Assembly: GCF_023838525.1 (NCBI RefSeq)
Contig: NZ_JAHUQD010000007.1
Coordinates: forward strand, 57,173 to 121,172
From: Caldicoprobacter algeriensis
GTDB lineage: Bacteria; Bacillota; Clostridia; Caldicoprobacterales; Caldicoprobacteraceae
Length of the DNA: 64,000 nt
Direction of reading: 5' to 3'
Shown here: positions 9,595 through 21,112 of the stretch, one piece after another
How positions within the stretch are numbered: the stretch's first letter is position 1
How the letters are laid out: each line of letters opens with the position of its first letter
Notes under the pieces: generated by a model
The model's input: the letters and a program-made list of their open reading frames with translations, nothing else
Database searches by the model: none
Told to the model about the DNA's origin: nothing
Program-made: the position numbers and the translations under genes

Positions 9595-12255
9595 TTGAAG
9601 ATTTGTGAGATTAAGGCATTCAAAGGAAGAAACATTTACAGCCATCAAAAGGTAATCAAAATGGTTGTGGACCTAGAAGAGCTGGCAGATATAGCTACAA
9701 AGGATATAAGGGGATTTAACGATACGCTGTTGAATCTGCTACCCGGCCTGTACCAACACCACTGCTCCCTGGGCTGCCCCGGTGGCTTTGTTACGAGGCT
9801 TATGGAGGGCACCTATCTGGCACACGTCATCGAACACTGTGCCCTAGAGATACAGCATGTTCTGGGATATGATGTCAGCTTCGGCAGGGCGAGGCAAATC
9901 AAAGATTCAACTAAATATACCATTGTGTACGCCTACAGAAATGAGATAGCAGGTTTGGAAGCAGGAAGGTGTACCGTTCAACTGGTGGAAGCCTTATGTC
10001 GTGGTCAGACTTTTGACCTCAATTCACATCTCAACAGGATAAAAGATAAGGCCATGAAAAGTGAATTAGGGCCCAGTACCAAAGCCATTGTTGAGGCTGC
10101 ACTGGAAAGAGGGATCCCCGTTATGAGAATCGGGAATGGCAGCATATTGCAGCTGGGATACGGGAAATATCAAAAAAGGATAGAGGCCACCATAACCGAG
10201 AATACCAGCTGCATTTCGGTTGATATAGCCTGCGATAAGGCCCTGACCAAAGAGATATTGAGGGAGGCAGGAATACCCGTCCCTGAAGGCAGCGTATGCA
10301 CTTCGCTTGAAGATGCACTGGATATAGCGCAACAGCTGGGTTATCCCGTGGTGGTCAAGCCAGAAAAGGGGAATCAAGGAAAAGGCGTGTCCCTCAACCT
10401 TACCACCCCTGAGGAAGTGGCCCAGGCTTTCAACATTGCCAAACAGGTGGATGAAAACGTCATAGTGGAGAAGTATATCAAGGGGAACGATTATCGTGTG
10501 CTGGTGGTGGGCGACAGGGTGGTGGCCGTTGCGCAGAGAATTCCGGCTCATGTGGTGGGAGACGGCATACATACTGTCGCTCAGCTGGTGGATATGGTAA
10601 ACAAGGACGAGAGGCGAGGGGAAGACCATGAAAAACCGCTCACCAAAATAAAGATAGATGAGATATCGCTGGCGTTGCTGAAAAAACAGGGATACACTGT
10701 AGATAGCATTCCTACTGCCGGCAAATGGGTGTACCTTAAAGCCAACGGCAATTTAAGCACTGGCGGAGAAGCCATCGATTGTACCAACAAGATACACCCG
10801 GTAAATTGTGACATTGCGGTAAGGGCAGCTCAGATAATAGGACTTGACATTGCAGGAATTGATATTGCCTGCCCCGATATTTCCAAACCGATAGAAGAGG
10901 GTACAGGTGCGGTAATAGAGGTAAACGCCGCGCCCGGTATACGCATGCACTTGTATCCATCCAAGGGTAAGCCGAGGAACGTGGCACAACATATTATAGA
11001 TATGCTCTTCCCCCCGGGGAGCAGACACTCCATCCCTATAATATCGGTTACAGGGACAAATGGGAAGACCACCACCGTTCGCATGATTGCCCACATTCTC
11101 AGGACACACGGTTATACTGTGGGGATGACAACGACCGGCGGTGTTTTTATAAACGACCGCTGTGTCATGAAAGGAGATACCACGGGCCCCGCCAGTGCAA
11201 AGATAATTTTGACAGATAAGAGCGTGGAGGTGGCGGTGCTGGAGACCGCCCGTGGTGGCATCATTAGATCAGGTTTGGGCTATGACCTCAGCGATATCGC
11301 TGTTTTGACCAACATCAGCGAAGACCACCTGGGGATTGACGAGGTCTATACCCTTGAGGATTTGCTGCATGTGAAGTCACTGGTGATAGAGGCCGTAAAG
11401 ACAAACGGGTATGTGGTGCTGAACGCCGATGACCCCATGGTGGTGGAGGCCGCCAAGCGAGCGCGAAGCAACATAATATACTTTTCTAGGCAGGAGGACA
11501 ACATCATTGTGCACAGGCACCTCATAGGCGGGGGGCTTGCCGTGTTTCTAAAAGGGCAGCATATCACCATTGCTACGGGAGACGGATTTATACAGTGCAT
11601 GGATGTCTCCAGGATCCCGGCTACTTACGGTGGAAAACTGGTATATAATATTGAGAATAGCTTGGCAGCTGTAAGCGTTGCTTATGCCATGAAAATCCCC
11701 ATAGAAACCATACAAAAAGCACTGGCTTCCTTCTATGCCGATGAGATCCACAACCCTGGTCGCTTTAATGTGTTCAATATAAGGGATTTCAGGGTGGTGG
11801 TGGACTATGCGCACAACATCAGTGGCTACACCCATGTCATAGAAGCCATCAAAAAGATGGGGGCATTGCGAACGGTTGGAATTATAGGGGTTCCAGGGGA
11901 CAGGCAGGACAGCAGCATTAGGCGCATAGGGTTTATAGCCGGAAAGGGTTTTGACAGCGTCATAATCAAGGAAGACGTTGACCTGAGAGGCCGGCGCAGG
12001 GGTGAGGTCGCCAAGCTATTGGAGGAAGGGGTCCTGTCTGCAGGGATGGATCCTGGCAATGTAGAGATAATTCTTTCAGAGGTTGAGGCTCTTAAAACAG
12101 CTATGAGAAGGGCAAAGCCTGGAGATTTGATTGTGATATTCTACGAGAAGCTGGAACCTGTGATGGCCACGATAAAAGGGATGCTGTCAAATATTGAAGC
12201 AGGGGCAAATAGCGATAGTGACAGCGCCATGCTGGAACTCACCAGGCTGCAATAG
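9595..12255 (+). CDS. cphA: Cyanophycin synthetase
   Basis: ATP-dependent polymerase that adds Asp to the backbone and Arg to the side chains of cyanophycin, a nitrogen store. The 886-aa protein has the standard three parts. There is an N-terminal domain, a central ATP-grasp domain (about residues 220-480, with PVVVKPEKGNQGKGV and EVNAAPGIRMHLYPS), and a Mur-ligase-like C-terminal domain beginning at the P-loop VTGTNGKTTTVRM near residue 485. VVDYAHNISGY is the Mur C-terminal motif. TTG 9595 has TTAGGAGGTAA upstream. Length matches the cyanobacterial enzymes, so both active sites appear intact. Confidence 0.96.
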   Translation: MKICEIKAFKGRNIYSHQKVIKMVVDLEELADIATKDIRGFNDTLLNLLPGLYQHHCSLGCPGGFVTRLMEGTYLAHVIEHCALEIQHVLGYDVSFGRARQIKDSTKYTIVYAYRNEIAGLEAGRCTVQLVEALCRGQTFDLNSHLNRIKDKAMKSELGPSTKAIVEAALERGIPVMRIGNGSILQLGYGKYQKRIEATITENTSCISVDIACDKALTKEILREAGIPVPEGSVCTSLEDALDIAQQLGYPVVVKPEKGNQGKGVSLNLTTPEEVAQAFNIAKQVDENVIVEKYIKGNDYRVLVVGDRVVAVAQRIPAHVVGDGIHTVAQLVDMVNKDERRGEDHEKPLTKIKIDEISLALLKKQGYTVDSIPTAGKWVYLKANGNLSTGGEAIDCTNKIHPVNCDIAVRAAQIIGLDIAGIDIACPDISKPIEEGTGAVIEVNAAPGIRMHLYPSKGKPRNVAQHIIDMLFPPGSRHSIPIISVTGTNGKTTTVRMIAHILRTHGYTVGMTTTGGVFINDRCVMKGDTTGPASAKIILTDKSVEVAVLETARGGIIRSGLGYDLSDIAVLTNISEDHLGIDEVYTLEDLLHVKSLVIEAVKTNGYVVLNADDPMVVEAAKRARSNIIYFSRQEDNIIVHRHLIGGGLAVFLKGQHITIATGDGFIQCMDVSRIPATYGGKLVYNIENSLAAVSVAYAMKIPIETIQKALASFYADEIHNPGRFNVFNIRDFRVVVDYAHNISGYTHVIEAIKKMGALRTVGIIGVPGDRQDSSIRRIGFIAGKGFDSVIIKEDVDLRGRRRGEVAKLLEEGVLSAGMDPGNVEIILSEVEALKTAMRRAKPGDLIVIFYEKLEPVMATIKGMLSNIEAGANSDSDSAMLELTRLQ

Positions 12256-12354
12256 CAGCACAAAATCGATTGCTACCCCGACCATCAATAAAATTTGTGT
12301 TTAAGCAACACAAAATTATATTATATATTTAAAGAAAAGAAAGGGGTAGTAATC

Positions 12355-13254
12355 GTGGATATACATTTCAAGGAAATAGAGCTGGAAGATAAGCCTGTAT
12401 TTGACTACTATTTTTCCTTGAGACATTATGAGAATTCTGAGTTTACTTTTACAAACATGTTCATATGGCGGCATGCTTTCAATTTAAGGTTTTCAATAAT
12501 TGACGGCTGCCTTTGTACCATAGGAAGGTTCGGGAAAGATTTTCATTTCTTTTTCCCACCTTTGGGTGGTGAAGACGGCAACGTCAATAGCGCGATTCAT
12601 AAGCTGATTCAATATTTCAAACAACAGGGATATCCTATTGTAATGAAAGGAGTTACCGATATCACCCGAAGGATAATTGATGAGGCGGTGCCCGGCTTGT
12701 TTAAGTTCGAACGGGATCCCAACAACGATGACTATGTATACCTTACCCAGGACCTCATTCACTTGAGAGGAAAGAAATACCATCAAAAGAGGAATCACAT
12801 CAATAAATTCTTGAGAAGCTATCAGTACACCTATGAACCGGTAGACGACAGCAACATAGAAGAATGCATACAGGCCGAGCTGGAATGGATGGAAAACAAG
12901 GATCCAGCCCCCGGGCTGGAACATGAAAAGGTGGCTGTGCTTGAGGCATTGCGTAATTTCGATGCCCTAAAGCTCAAGGGCGGTGCATTGAGGATCGACG
13001 GCAAGATCCAGGCATTTTCTTTAGGAGAACTCCTTAACCCCGAGATGGCTGTCATTCACATAGAAAAAGCCAATACGCAATATCACGGATGCTATGCCAT
13101 GATCAATCAGCAGTTTGCTGAGCATTGCTGGAAGGATGTACCCTATATAAATCGTGAGGAGGACATGGGGATACCTGGCTTGCGGCAGGCAAAGAGGTCG
13201 TACCATCCGGTTAAAATGGTGGAGAAGTATACCGGGTATCTGCTGGAGGAGTAA
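12355..13254 (+). CDS. DUF2156 family protein (phosphatidylglycerol lysyltransferase C-domain-like)
   Basis: A 299-aa soluble protein with the double-GNAT-like fold of the DUF2156 family, related to the catalytic part of MprF and to FemX-type aminoacyl transferases. Typical family features are YYFSLRHYENSEFTFTNMF near the N-terminus, KKYHQKRNHINKFLR in the centre and INREEDMGIPGLRQAKRSY near the end. The frame extends upstream to 12295, but GTG 12355 has AGAAAGGGG nine bases before it. The function in clostridia is unknown. It is two bases from the next acyltransferase gene, so the pair is coupled. Confidence 0.85.
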   Translation: MDIHFKEIELEDKPVFDYYFSLRHYENSEFTFTNMFIWRHAFNLRFSIIDGCLCTIGRFGKDFHFFFPPLGGEDGNVNSAIHKLIQYFKQQGYPIVMKGVTDITRRIIDEAVPGLFKFERDPNNDDYVYLTQDLIHLRGKKYHQKRNHINKFLRSYQYTYEPVDDSNIEECIQAELEWMENKDPAPGLEHEKVAVLEALRNFDALKLKGGALRIDGKIQAFSLGELLNPEMAVIHIEKANTQYHGCYAMINQQFAEHCWKDVPYINREEDMGIPGLRQAKRSYHPVKMVEKYTGYLLEE

Positions 13255-13256
13255 CC

Positions 13257-14414
13257 ATGGAGATAAGGTTTGCTGGACCTGATGATATGGCGCAAATAAA
13301 GAGGCTGTGGGAATACTGCTTTGACGACCCTCCCGAGTTTGTCAATTGGTTTTTTAGCAGGAGATACAGAAGTGAAAATACTCTGGCAGTTTACCAGGGG
13401 AAAAATGTTCGCTGCGCCCTTCAGCTTTTGCCCTATCGAATTATGCTGAGGGGACAACCTGTGAAGACGTCATACCTGGTGGGCCTTTCAACCTGGCCGC
13501 AGTACAGGGGAAGAGGCGATGCGAGGGCACTCATCCGGCATGCCTTTGAAGTTATGCGCATGCGTCAGGAGTGGGTGTCAATTTTGCTGCCCTTTCGCTA
13601 TGATTTCTACAGGAAATACGGGTGGGAGATATGTTACCACCACTTGATGTATAGCGGAGATCTGGAGATATTGGGCCCGGCAGGCAAAATCCTGGATGAC
13701 ATAATACCTGCCGAAAAAGAGCAAATACACCTGATGAATATGTGTTACCAAAAATTTATGGAAGCATATAATGGATATGTGGTGAGAAATGAGGATGACT
13801 GGGATCGGTTGCTGGATGACCTCCATATAGCCGGTGGCATTGGATACATAGTAATCAAGGATTCTGAGGCGGTAGGTTATGTGCTCTTTGAGATTTCAAA
13901 CCGCCAATGCAAGGTCCGTGAGCTCATCTATACTACTCCAGAAGCCAAAAGCGCGCTGATGAGGCTCATTGCCAACCATTATTCCCAGGCTGATACCATT
14001 GCCTGGAATGCACCGCCTGACGACATCACCTACACGGATATGCCCAATCCTCGGGGTGTGATGTACAAACAGCCTTACGTGATGGGGCGTATTGTGGACG
14101 TAAGACAAGCTTTGAAGGTATTGAGGCCTTCAAGGGAGGTTGATTTGAAGATCCAGGTTATAGACCCTGTGCTGGAGTGGAATGAAGGGGTTTTCAACCT
14201 TCGCAATGCTGGCGGATTTATGGAAGTGGCTTCATGTAGCGCATTGCCGCAAGCTGTAATCCCCATCACAACGCTTGCCCAGCTGCTTTGGGGCTATATT
14301 ACGCCAATGCAGGCCCAAAAGCAGGGTAAGCTCGATGTGCGGGACGACAGAGCAATTGATCATTTAGATAGCATATTCACACCGGCTGTCAACTATATAA
14401 TAGAGGATTATTAG
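13257..14414 (+). CDS. Eis-like GNAT family N-acetyltransferase
   Basis: A 385-aa protein with the three-part build of Eis proteins: an N-terminal GNAT domain (acetyl-CoA loop around PQYRGRGDARALI, residues 82-94), a second degenerate GNAT domain, and a C-terminal sterol-carrier-like domain with LLWGYITPMQAQ. Mycobacterial Eis acetylates aminoglycosides and protein lysines; the substrate here is unknown. ATG 13257 follows the DUF2156 stop with GGAGGAG upstream. Confidence 0.85.
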   Translation: MEIRFAGPDDMAQIKRLWEYCFDDPPEFVNWFFSRRYRSENTLAVYQGKNVRCALQLLPYRIMLRGQPVKTSYLVGLSTWPQYRGRGDARALIRHAFEVMRMRQEWVSILLPFRYDFYRKYGWEICYHHLMYSGDLEILGPAGKILDDIIPAEKEQIHLMNMCYQKFMEAYNGYVVRNEDDWDRLLDDLHIAGGIGYIVIKDSEAVGYVLFEISNRQCKVRELIYTTPEAKSALMRLIANHYSQADTIAWNAPPDDITYTDMPNPRGVMYKQPYVMGRIVDVRQALKVLRPSREVDLKIQVIDPVLEWNEGVFNLRNAGGFMEVASCSALPQAVIPITTLAQLLWGYITPMQAQKQGKLDVRDDRAIDHLDSIFTPAVNYIIEDY

Positions 14415-14515
14415 ATCTCTTTAGAATTTTAACCTATGTCGCAGCAATAAAGTGCTATATACGATTTTTGACTATTGTTTTTTCTTTTTGGCCAAATAGG
14501 AATCAAAATTTAATA

Positions 14516-14544
14516 TTGACAACTTTCGAGCGACTTTTTATACT
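14516..14544 (+). promoter_or_regulatory. Sigma-A promoter of the ATP synthase operon
   Basis: TTGACA at 14516-14521, a 17-base spacer, then TATACT at 14539-14544: a near-consensus housekeeping promoter in the gap after the acyltransferase gene. Transcription should start near 14551. This rules out the TTG at 14544 as start codon of the first gene, because it lies inside the -10 box. Confidence 0.85.
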
Positions 14545-14633
14545 TGAGTTTATACAATAAAACAAAATCAATTGTTGGGCAGAAAATCTTAAGTGCGAGT
14601 TTGCAGGGTGGTAGCAGGAACTTGAAGGTTGTT

Positions 14634-14936
14634 ATGATTTTGGCCGGCTTGACAGGCGGCTTTTTTATTGAGCGAGAAGTGATGCGCTTGACCGAAGCCG
14701 TGGTGGCAAGGGTCCTTCGGTCAGGCAGGATGGGCAAAAAATTTTTTGTACAGATTGCTGTCAAAAACTTTGTTATTTTACTTGTTTTAACATTGGCGGC
14801 TGCCTGGTCAGTAACGCTGCTGTTGTCCCTGAGTTCCGGCATGGTGTTGTACACCTTTTTCTATGTTATCAAGAAAAACCGCCATATTGTGAAGACTATT
14901 AAACAGAAGGGAAGCGATGGCGTATGGAAGGAATAG
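14634..14936 (+). CDS. atpI: Small membrane protein in AtpI position (ATP synthase subunit I-like)
   Basis: A short basic membrane protein with two or three hydrophobic stretches, the clearest being about FVILLVLTLAAAWSVTLLL and the segment after it, and a charged tail. Its place as first gene of the atp operon, overlapping atpB by 13 bases, argues for AtpI, the poorly conserved subunit I. Sequence similarity alone is weak. The start is uncertain. The frame opens at TTG 14544, but that is inside the promoter. TTG 14601, TTG 14622 and ATG 14634 remain; I chose ATG 14634, preceded by GAAGG five bases upstream. Confidence 0.6.
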   Translation: MILAGLTGGFFIEREVMRLTEAVVARVLRSGRMGKKFFVQIAVKNFVILLVLTLAAAWSVTLLLSLSSGMVLYTFFYVIKKNRHIVKTIKQKGSDGVWKE

Positions 14937-15601
14937 ATATAAATCCTAAGGTGTGGTTTACCATACCAATAATGGGCGGAATGCCTGTGACCGATGCCGT
15001 GTGTATATCCTGGATTGTCAGTGCAGGGCTGATAATCTTTGCTTTTGTGGTAAGATTTTACATTTTCCCCCGGTTTCAGTATGTCCCGAGGGGCTTTCAA
15101 AACATCCTTGAGCTGTTGGTGGAATGGGTGTACAGCTTTTCGCACGATACAGTGCATGAATTCAGCGGAGAGCTTGCGCCTTATATTGGTACACTGGTGC
15201 TTTACCTCGGGTTTGCAAACACCATTGAGCTGTTGGGATTGAGGCCTCCTACCACTTACATTGCAACTACCTTTGCGCTGTCCATCATCACCTTTTTCCT
15301 GATTAATCTCTATGGCATCAGGAAAAAGGGCTTGTGGGGCAGGCTAAAGGATTATACCAAGCCTGTACCGTTTATCGCCCCCATCAAAGCCCTAACCGAT
15401 TTGGCGGTGCCTGTGTCGCTGGCTTCCCGAATGTTTGGAAACATCCTGGGAGGCCTGGTGGTGATGGAACTGATTTATAAGGTGATACCTGTGATTGTTC
15501 CTTCGTTTTTGTCAATATACTTTACCCTGTTTGATGGGTTTATACAGACCTTTATATTCATCACCTTATCGTTAACTTTTATAGGTGAGGCCATAGAATA
15601 G
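14924..15601 (+). CDS. atpB: ATP synthase F0 subunit a
   Basis: The stator half-channel subunit of F0 in the membrane. The 225-aa protein has five or six transmembrane segments. The essential arginine is R169 in SLASRMFGN, and the following helix ends in FIFITLSLTFIGEAIE, as in other subunit a proteins. ATG 14924 overlaps the preceding gene and has GAAGGGA upstream. It is on the short side but complete. Confidence 0.95.
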   Translation: MEGIDINPKVWFTIPIMGGMPVTDAVCISWIVSAGLIIFAFVVRFYIFPRFQYVPRGFQNILELLVEWVYSFSHDTVHEFSGELAPYIGTLVLYLGFANTIELLGLRPPTTYIATTFALSIITFFLINLYGIRKKGLWGRLKDYTKPVPFIAPIKALTDLAVPVSLASRMFGNILGGLVVMELIYKVIPVIVPSFLSIYFTLFDGFIQTFIFITLSLTFIGEAIE

Positions 15602-15697
15602 CTATAGCATAATGTAAACAGGCATCACGATGTCACAAAAAAGTAAATTGATGTAGTCAATACGGTACAGATAATCATTTCAGGAGGTGAACTTAAA

Positions 15698-15916
15698 ATG
15701 GGATTAGCTGCTATTGGTGCTGGACTGGCAGTTTTGACTGGTTTGGGTGCAGGTATCGGCATGGGCATTGCTACCGGTAAAGCCGCTGAGGCCACCGGAA
15801 GGCAGCCGGAAGCCGTAAACCAGATCAACAGGATCCTGCTTTTGGGCCTGGCTCTTACAGAGTCTATAGCCATATATGGCTTTGTAATTGCGCTGCTCAT
15901 AATCTTTTTGCGATAA
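15698..15916 (+). CDS. atpE: ATP synthase F0 subunit c
   Basis: The 72-aa hairpin that forms the rotor ring. Helix 1 is glycine-rich (residues 5-27), the polar loop is RQPE (35-38), and helix 2 carries the ion-binding carboxylate E55 in LALTESIAIYGF. S56 and Y60 match the sodium-type pattern (E-S-x-x-x-Y), but the position equivalent to the sodium-binding Gln of helix 1 is Met22, so ion specificity is ambiguous. The ribosome site is a perfect AGGAGGTGA at 15682-15690, seven bases before ATG 15698, matching the need for many copies of c. Confidence 0.96.
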   Translation: MGLAAIGAGLAVLTGLGAGIGMGIATGKAAEATGRQPEAVNQINRILLLGLALTESIAIYGFVIALLIIFLR

Positions 15917-15963
15917 GGCTTTCAGGGAGTAAAGCTTTCATGCGGTAAGCCCTTTATTAAATG

Positions 15964-16032
15964 ATTAACCGGTTAATTGAGGGGTTTAGCTTCGTGAGGA
16001 TGAAGGCCGTTTGATGCCCGCTTTCTCACGAA
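15964..16032 (+). other. Inverted repeats in the atpE-atpF gap
   Basis: The 171-base gap holds a perfect 14-base palindrome, ATTAACCGGTTAAT (15964-15977). It also holds an 8-bp inverted repeat, TTCGTGAG at 15991-15998 with CTCACGAA at 16025-16032, followed by TATTCTTTTTTG. The second could form a hairpin acting as a partial terminator or an mRNA-stabilising end between the abundant c message and the rest of the operon. That role is inferred. Confidence 0.5.
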
Positions 16033-16087
16033 ATATTCTTTTTTGACGGATAAAAAACAAAAAATTTGAGGAAACGGTGAATTCGAC

Positions 16088-16567
16088 ATGAAAGAATACA
16101 TCTGGACGTTTATCTTTCATATATTTAACGTAATTTTACTTTACTTAATCCTGAAATGGCTGCTTTTCAAGCCGATAAAGACCTTTCTGGATAGGCGTAC
16201 CCAGAGCTTTGAGGCAAAGATAGAGGAGCTCAAAAAGCGCGAAAGCGAGATTGAGGAGAATAAGCGTTTATCCAGGGAAGAGCTTGAAAAGGTGCGCCAG
16301 CAGGTAAAGGCTATCATGGAGCAGGCTGAGCGCACCGCACAGGAGCGCATACGGGAGGCACAGCAGGAGGCGCAGCGCCAGGCAGAGGCCATGTTGGCAC
16401 AGGCCAGGCGACAGATAGAGCAGGAGCGGGAACAGGCAATCGAGGCGCTCAAAGCTCAGGCTGCCAACCTGGCTGTAGAGCTGGCTTCCAAGGTCCTGCA
16501 GAGCCATATAACCCCTGAACAAAACAAAGCCATGATAGAGAAATTCCTGGAGAAGGTGGAAACATGA
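16088..16567 (+). CDS. atpF: ATP synthase F0 subunit b
   Basis: The peripheral-stalk subunit: one N-terminal membrane helix (about residues 7-27) followed by a long, strongly charged coiled coil to the C-terminus. Length 159 aa is normal, so it carries no delta domain of the kind fused to b in mycobacteria. GAGGAAACGG precedes ATG 16088. The stop overlaps the ATG of the next gene (ATGA-type), so b and the delta-alpha fusion are translationally coupled. Confidence 0.94.
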   Translation: MKEYIWTFIFHIFNVILLYLILKWLLFKPIKTFLDRRTQSFEAKIEELKKRESEIEENKRLSREELEKVRQQVKAIMEQAERTAQERIREAQQEAQRQAEAMLAQARRQIEQEREQAIEALKAQAANLAVELASKVLQSHITPEQNKAMIEKFLEKVET

Positions 16568-18354
16568 TGACAGCAAACGTTGAAACAGGGACCTTATGGT
16601 CTGCTTTTCCACTGGATGAGGCAATCATTGCGCAGATAGAGGAGCGGTTTTCGACTTTTTTGGGTAAAAAAGTAAAGCTTACTTTGAAGGTGGAGCCTGA
16701 AATAATAGGCGGGATTATAGTAGCCATTGGCGACAGGATATACGACGGAAGCTTAAAAGGTCAGCTTAATAGGATGAGGGAACACCTGCTTGGGCTTCAA
16801 AAAGGCGATATGGTTGACCTGGGGATTGACCTTAAGTCGTCCGACCAGCTCATCAATATGGAATCTGTTGGCGAGTTCATTCGAGACAGGATTCAGGAAT
16901 ACGAGCAGGAATTTGATGTTGAAAACGTGGGCCGCGTAATACGTTCAGGGGATGGCGTGGTATTAATCAGCGGTTTAAGCGATTGCAGGTATGGTGAGCT
17001 TCTGAGGTTTGAAGGCGATGTATTCGGTATCGCCTTTAATCTTGAAGAGGACACCGTGGGTGCAGTATTGCTTAACAACCAGAATTCGGTAATGGAGGGG
17101 TCCATGGTTTACAGCACCGGTCGGGTTGTTCAGGTGCCGGTAGGTGAAGGCCTGCTGGGCAGGGTGGTCAATCCTCTGGGACAGCCCCTTGACGGGAAAG
17201 GCCCTATTCGCGCTGAAGGCTATAGGGAGATTGAGCAGAAGGCTCCCGGCATATATGAGAGGGATATGGTAAACCAACCTTTGCAGACTGGGTTGCTGGC
17301 CATAGACTCCATGATACCTATAGGCAGAGGCCAGCGACAGTTGATTATAGGCGACCGCCAGACGGGAAAGACCGCTATTGCCCTGGACACGATAGTCAAC
17401 CAAAGGGATAAGGATGTAATATGCGTGTATGTAGCCATCGGTCAAAAAGCTTCAACGGTATCTCAGATTATCAACATCTTGAGGGAAATGGGGGCCATGG
17501 ATTATACTATCGTGGTTTCGGCAACAGCCAGCGATTCGGCTCCAATGCAGTACATTGCCCCTTATGCAGGCTGTGCGATGGCGGAGTACTTCATGTACAA
17601 GGGGAAGGACGTGCTCATCGTTTACGACGACTTGTCCAAACATGCCATAGCATACAGGACGTTATCTTTGCTCCTGCGCCGTCCTCCGGGGCGTGAGGCC
17701 TACCCTGGAGATATCTTTTATCTGCATTCCCGCCTTCTGGAGCGTTCGGCCAAGCTGAGCAAAGAAAAGGGTGGCGGGTCGTTGACAGCGCTACCGATCA
17801 TAGAAACCCAGGCTGGCGATATATCAGGCTATATCCCTACCAACGTGATCTCAATAACCGATGGCCAGATTTTTTTGGAAGACGAGCTGTTTTTTGCCGG
17901 TATTCGTCCAGCTGTAAATGTTGGGCTGTCAGTTTCAAGGGTAGGGAAAGCGGCCCAGATCAAAGCCATGGCTAAAGTTTCAGGTACTTTGCGGCTGGAG
18001 CTTGCGCAGTACCGAGAGCTACAGGTGTTCTCCCAGTTCAGTTCAGAGCTTGATCCATCCACGCAGGAGCTGCTGGCACAGGGGGAGAGGATCACCGAGA
18101 TACTCAAGCAGGAGCAGTATCATCCAATGGATGTGGCGCATCAGGTAGTACTTCTGTACGTGGTCACCAAGAAGATGCTGTTGGACGTACCTGTAAGCAG
18201 AATTCAGGAGTTCAAACAGCAGTTTATCGAGTATATGGATTGCTATCACAGAAATGTGGTTGAAAATATACGCAAGACCGGCGATATAACTGAAGAGGAT
18301 ATGGCCGAGATAGAGGCTGCTGTGAAGGATTTTAAACAGACTTTTTTGAAGTGA
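16564..18354 (+). CDS. atpA: ATP synthase F1: delta C-terminal domain fused to subunit alpha
   Basis: A 596-aa protein, about 90 residues longer than usual alpha subunits. Residues about 10-78 match the C-terminal domain of subunit delta: [16 protein letters not shown], then [17 protein letters not shown] and [13 protein letters not shown], the family's VDPSLIGG...DGSV-type signature. A complete alpha follows from about residue 95, keeping its N-terminal helix ([17 protein letters not shown]) and the Walker A GDRQTGKT at 263-270. No separate delta gene exists in the operon, and the delta N-terminal helical domain is missing. ATG 16567 is an alternative start. Internal M83 (16810), preceded by AAAAAGG, or M99 (16858) could give a normal-sized alpha. 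Confidence 0.93.
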   Translation: MMTANVETGTLWSAFPLDEAIIAQIEERFSTFLGKKVKLTLKVEPEIIGGIIVAIGDRIYDGSLKGQLNRMREHLLGLQKGDMVDLGIDLKSSDQLINMESVGEFIRDRIQEYEQEFDVENVGRVIRSGDGVVLISGLSDCRYGELLRFEGDVFGIAFNLEEDTVGAVLLNNQNSVMEGSMVYSTGRVVQVPVGEGLLGRVVNPLGQPLDGKGPIRAEGYREIEQKAPGIYERDMVNQPLQTGLLAIDSMIPIGRGQRQLIIGDRQTGKTAIALDTIVNQRDKDVICVYVAIGQKASTVSQIINILREMGAMDYTIVVSATASDSAPMQYIAPYAGCAMAEYFMYKGKDVLIVYDDLSKHAIAYRTLSLLLRRPPGREAYPGDIFYLHSRLLERSAKLSKEKGGGSLTALPIIETQAGDISGYIPTNVISITDGQIFLEDELFFAGIRPAVNVGLSVSRVGKAAQIKAMAKVSGTLRLELAQYRELQVFSQFSSELDPSTQELLAQGERITEILKQEQYHPMDVAHQVVLLYVVTKKMLLDVPVSRIQEFKQQFIEYMDCYHRNVVENIRKTGDITEEDMAEIEAAVKDFKQTFLK

Positions 18355-18375
18355 AGATGTGCAGGTGATATCTTT

Positions 18376-20677
<2,302 letters not shown>

Positions 20678-20681
20678 TAAA

Positions 20682-21095
20682 ATGACGGGAGAGTTTTATC
20701 TCGAGGTCATAACCCCTGAGAGGACCTTTTTCAGGGGAAACGTGGAGATGGTAATAGTAAACAGCTCGGATGGCGAGCTGGGCATCATGAAAGGGCACGT
20801 CCCGATGGTGGCTCTGGTTGCCATTGGGACGCTGAAGATTAAGCAAAACGGCAAATGGCGCGAGGCGGCTATAAACGAAGGGTTTATGGAAGTGCGCCCC
20901 GATGAGACTATCATCCTGTCCCATTCGGTGGAATGGCCAGAAGAAATAGATGAAAGGCGCGCCCGGGCCGCTCTTGAGCGAGCTCAGGAGAGGATACGCC
21001 TGCGCAGGAGCATGAAGGAGTATTACCAGTCAAAGGCCGCCATGGCTCGAGCCATGGCCAGGCTCAAAGTAAAGAAGCGTTACAACATTGATTAG
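20682..21095 (+). CDS. atpC: ATP synthase F1 subunit epsilon
   Basis: A 137-aa rotor/regulatory subunit: an N-terminal beta-sandwich (residues 1-85, with [16 protein letters not shown]) and a C-terminal two-helix domain (residues about 88-130) that can inhibit ATP hydrolysis. It starts four bases after atpD. It is the last atp gene. No clear terminator is seen before the convergent PHP gene, whose stop is 17 bases away. Confidence 0.95.
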   Translation: MTGEFYLEVITPERTFFRGNVEMVIVNSSDGELGIMKGHVPMVALVAIGTLKIKQNGKWREAAINEGFMEVRPDETIILSHSVEWPEEIDERRARAALERAQERIRLRRSMKEYYQSKAAMARAMARLKVKKRYNID

Positions 21096-21112
21096 GCCCT
21101 TGATTGTCCAGG

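Noticed and set aside
14544..14633. TTG 14544 as start of the AtpI-like gene
   Set aside because: It falls inside the -10 box of a near-consensus promoter, so it would not be on the transcript.
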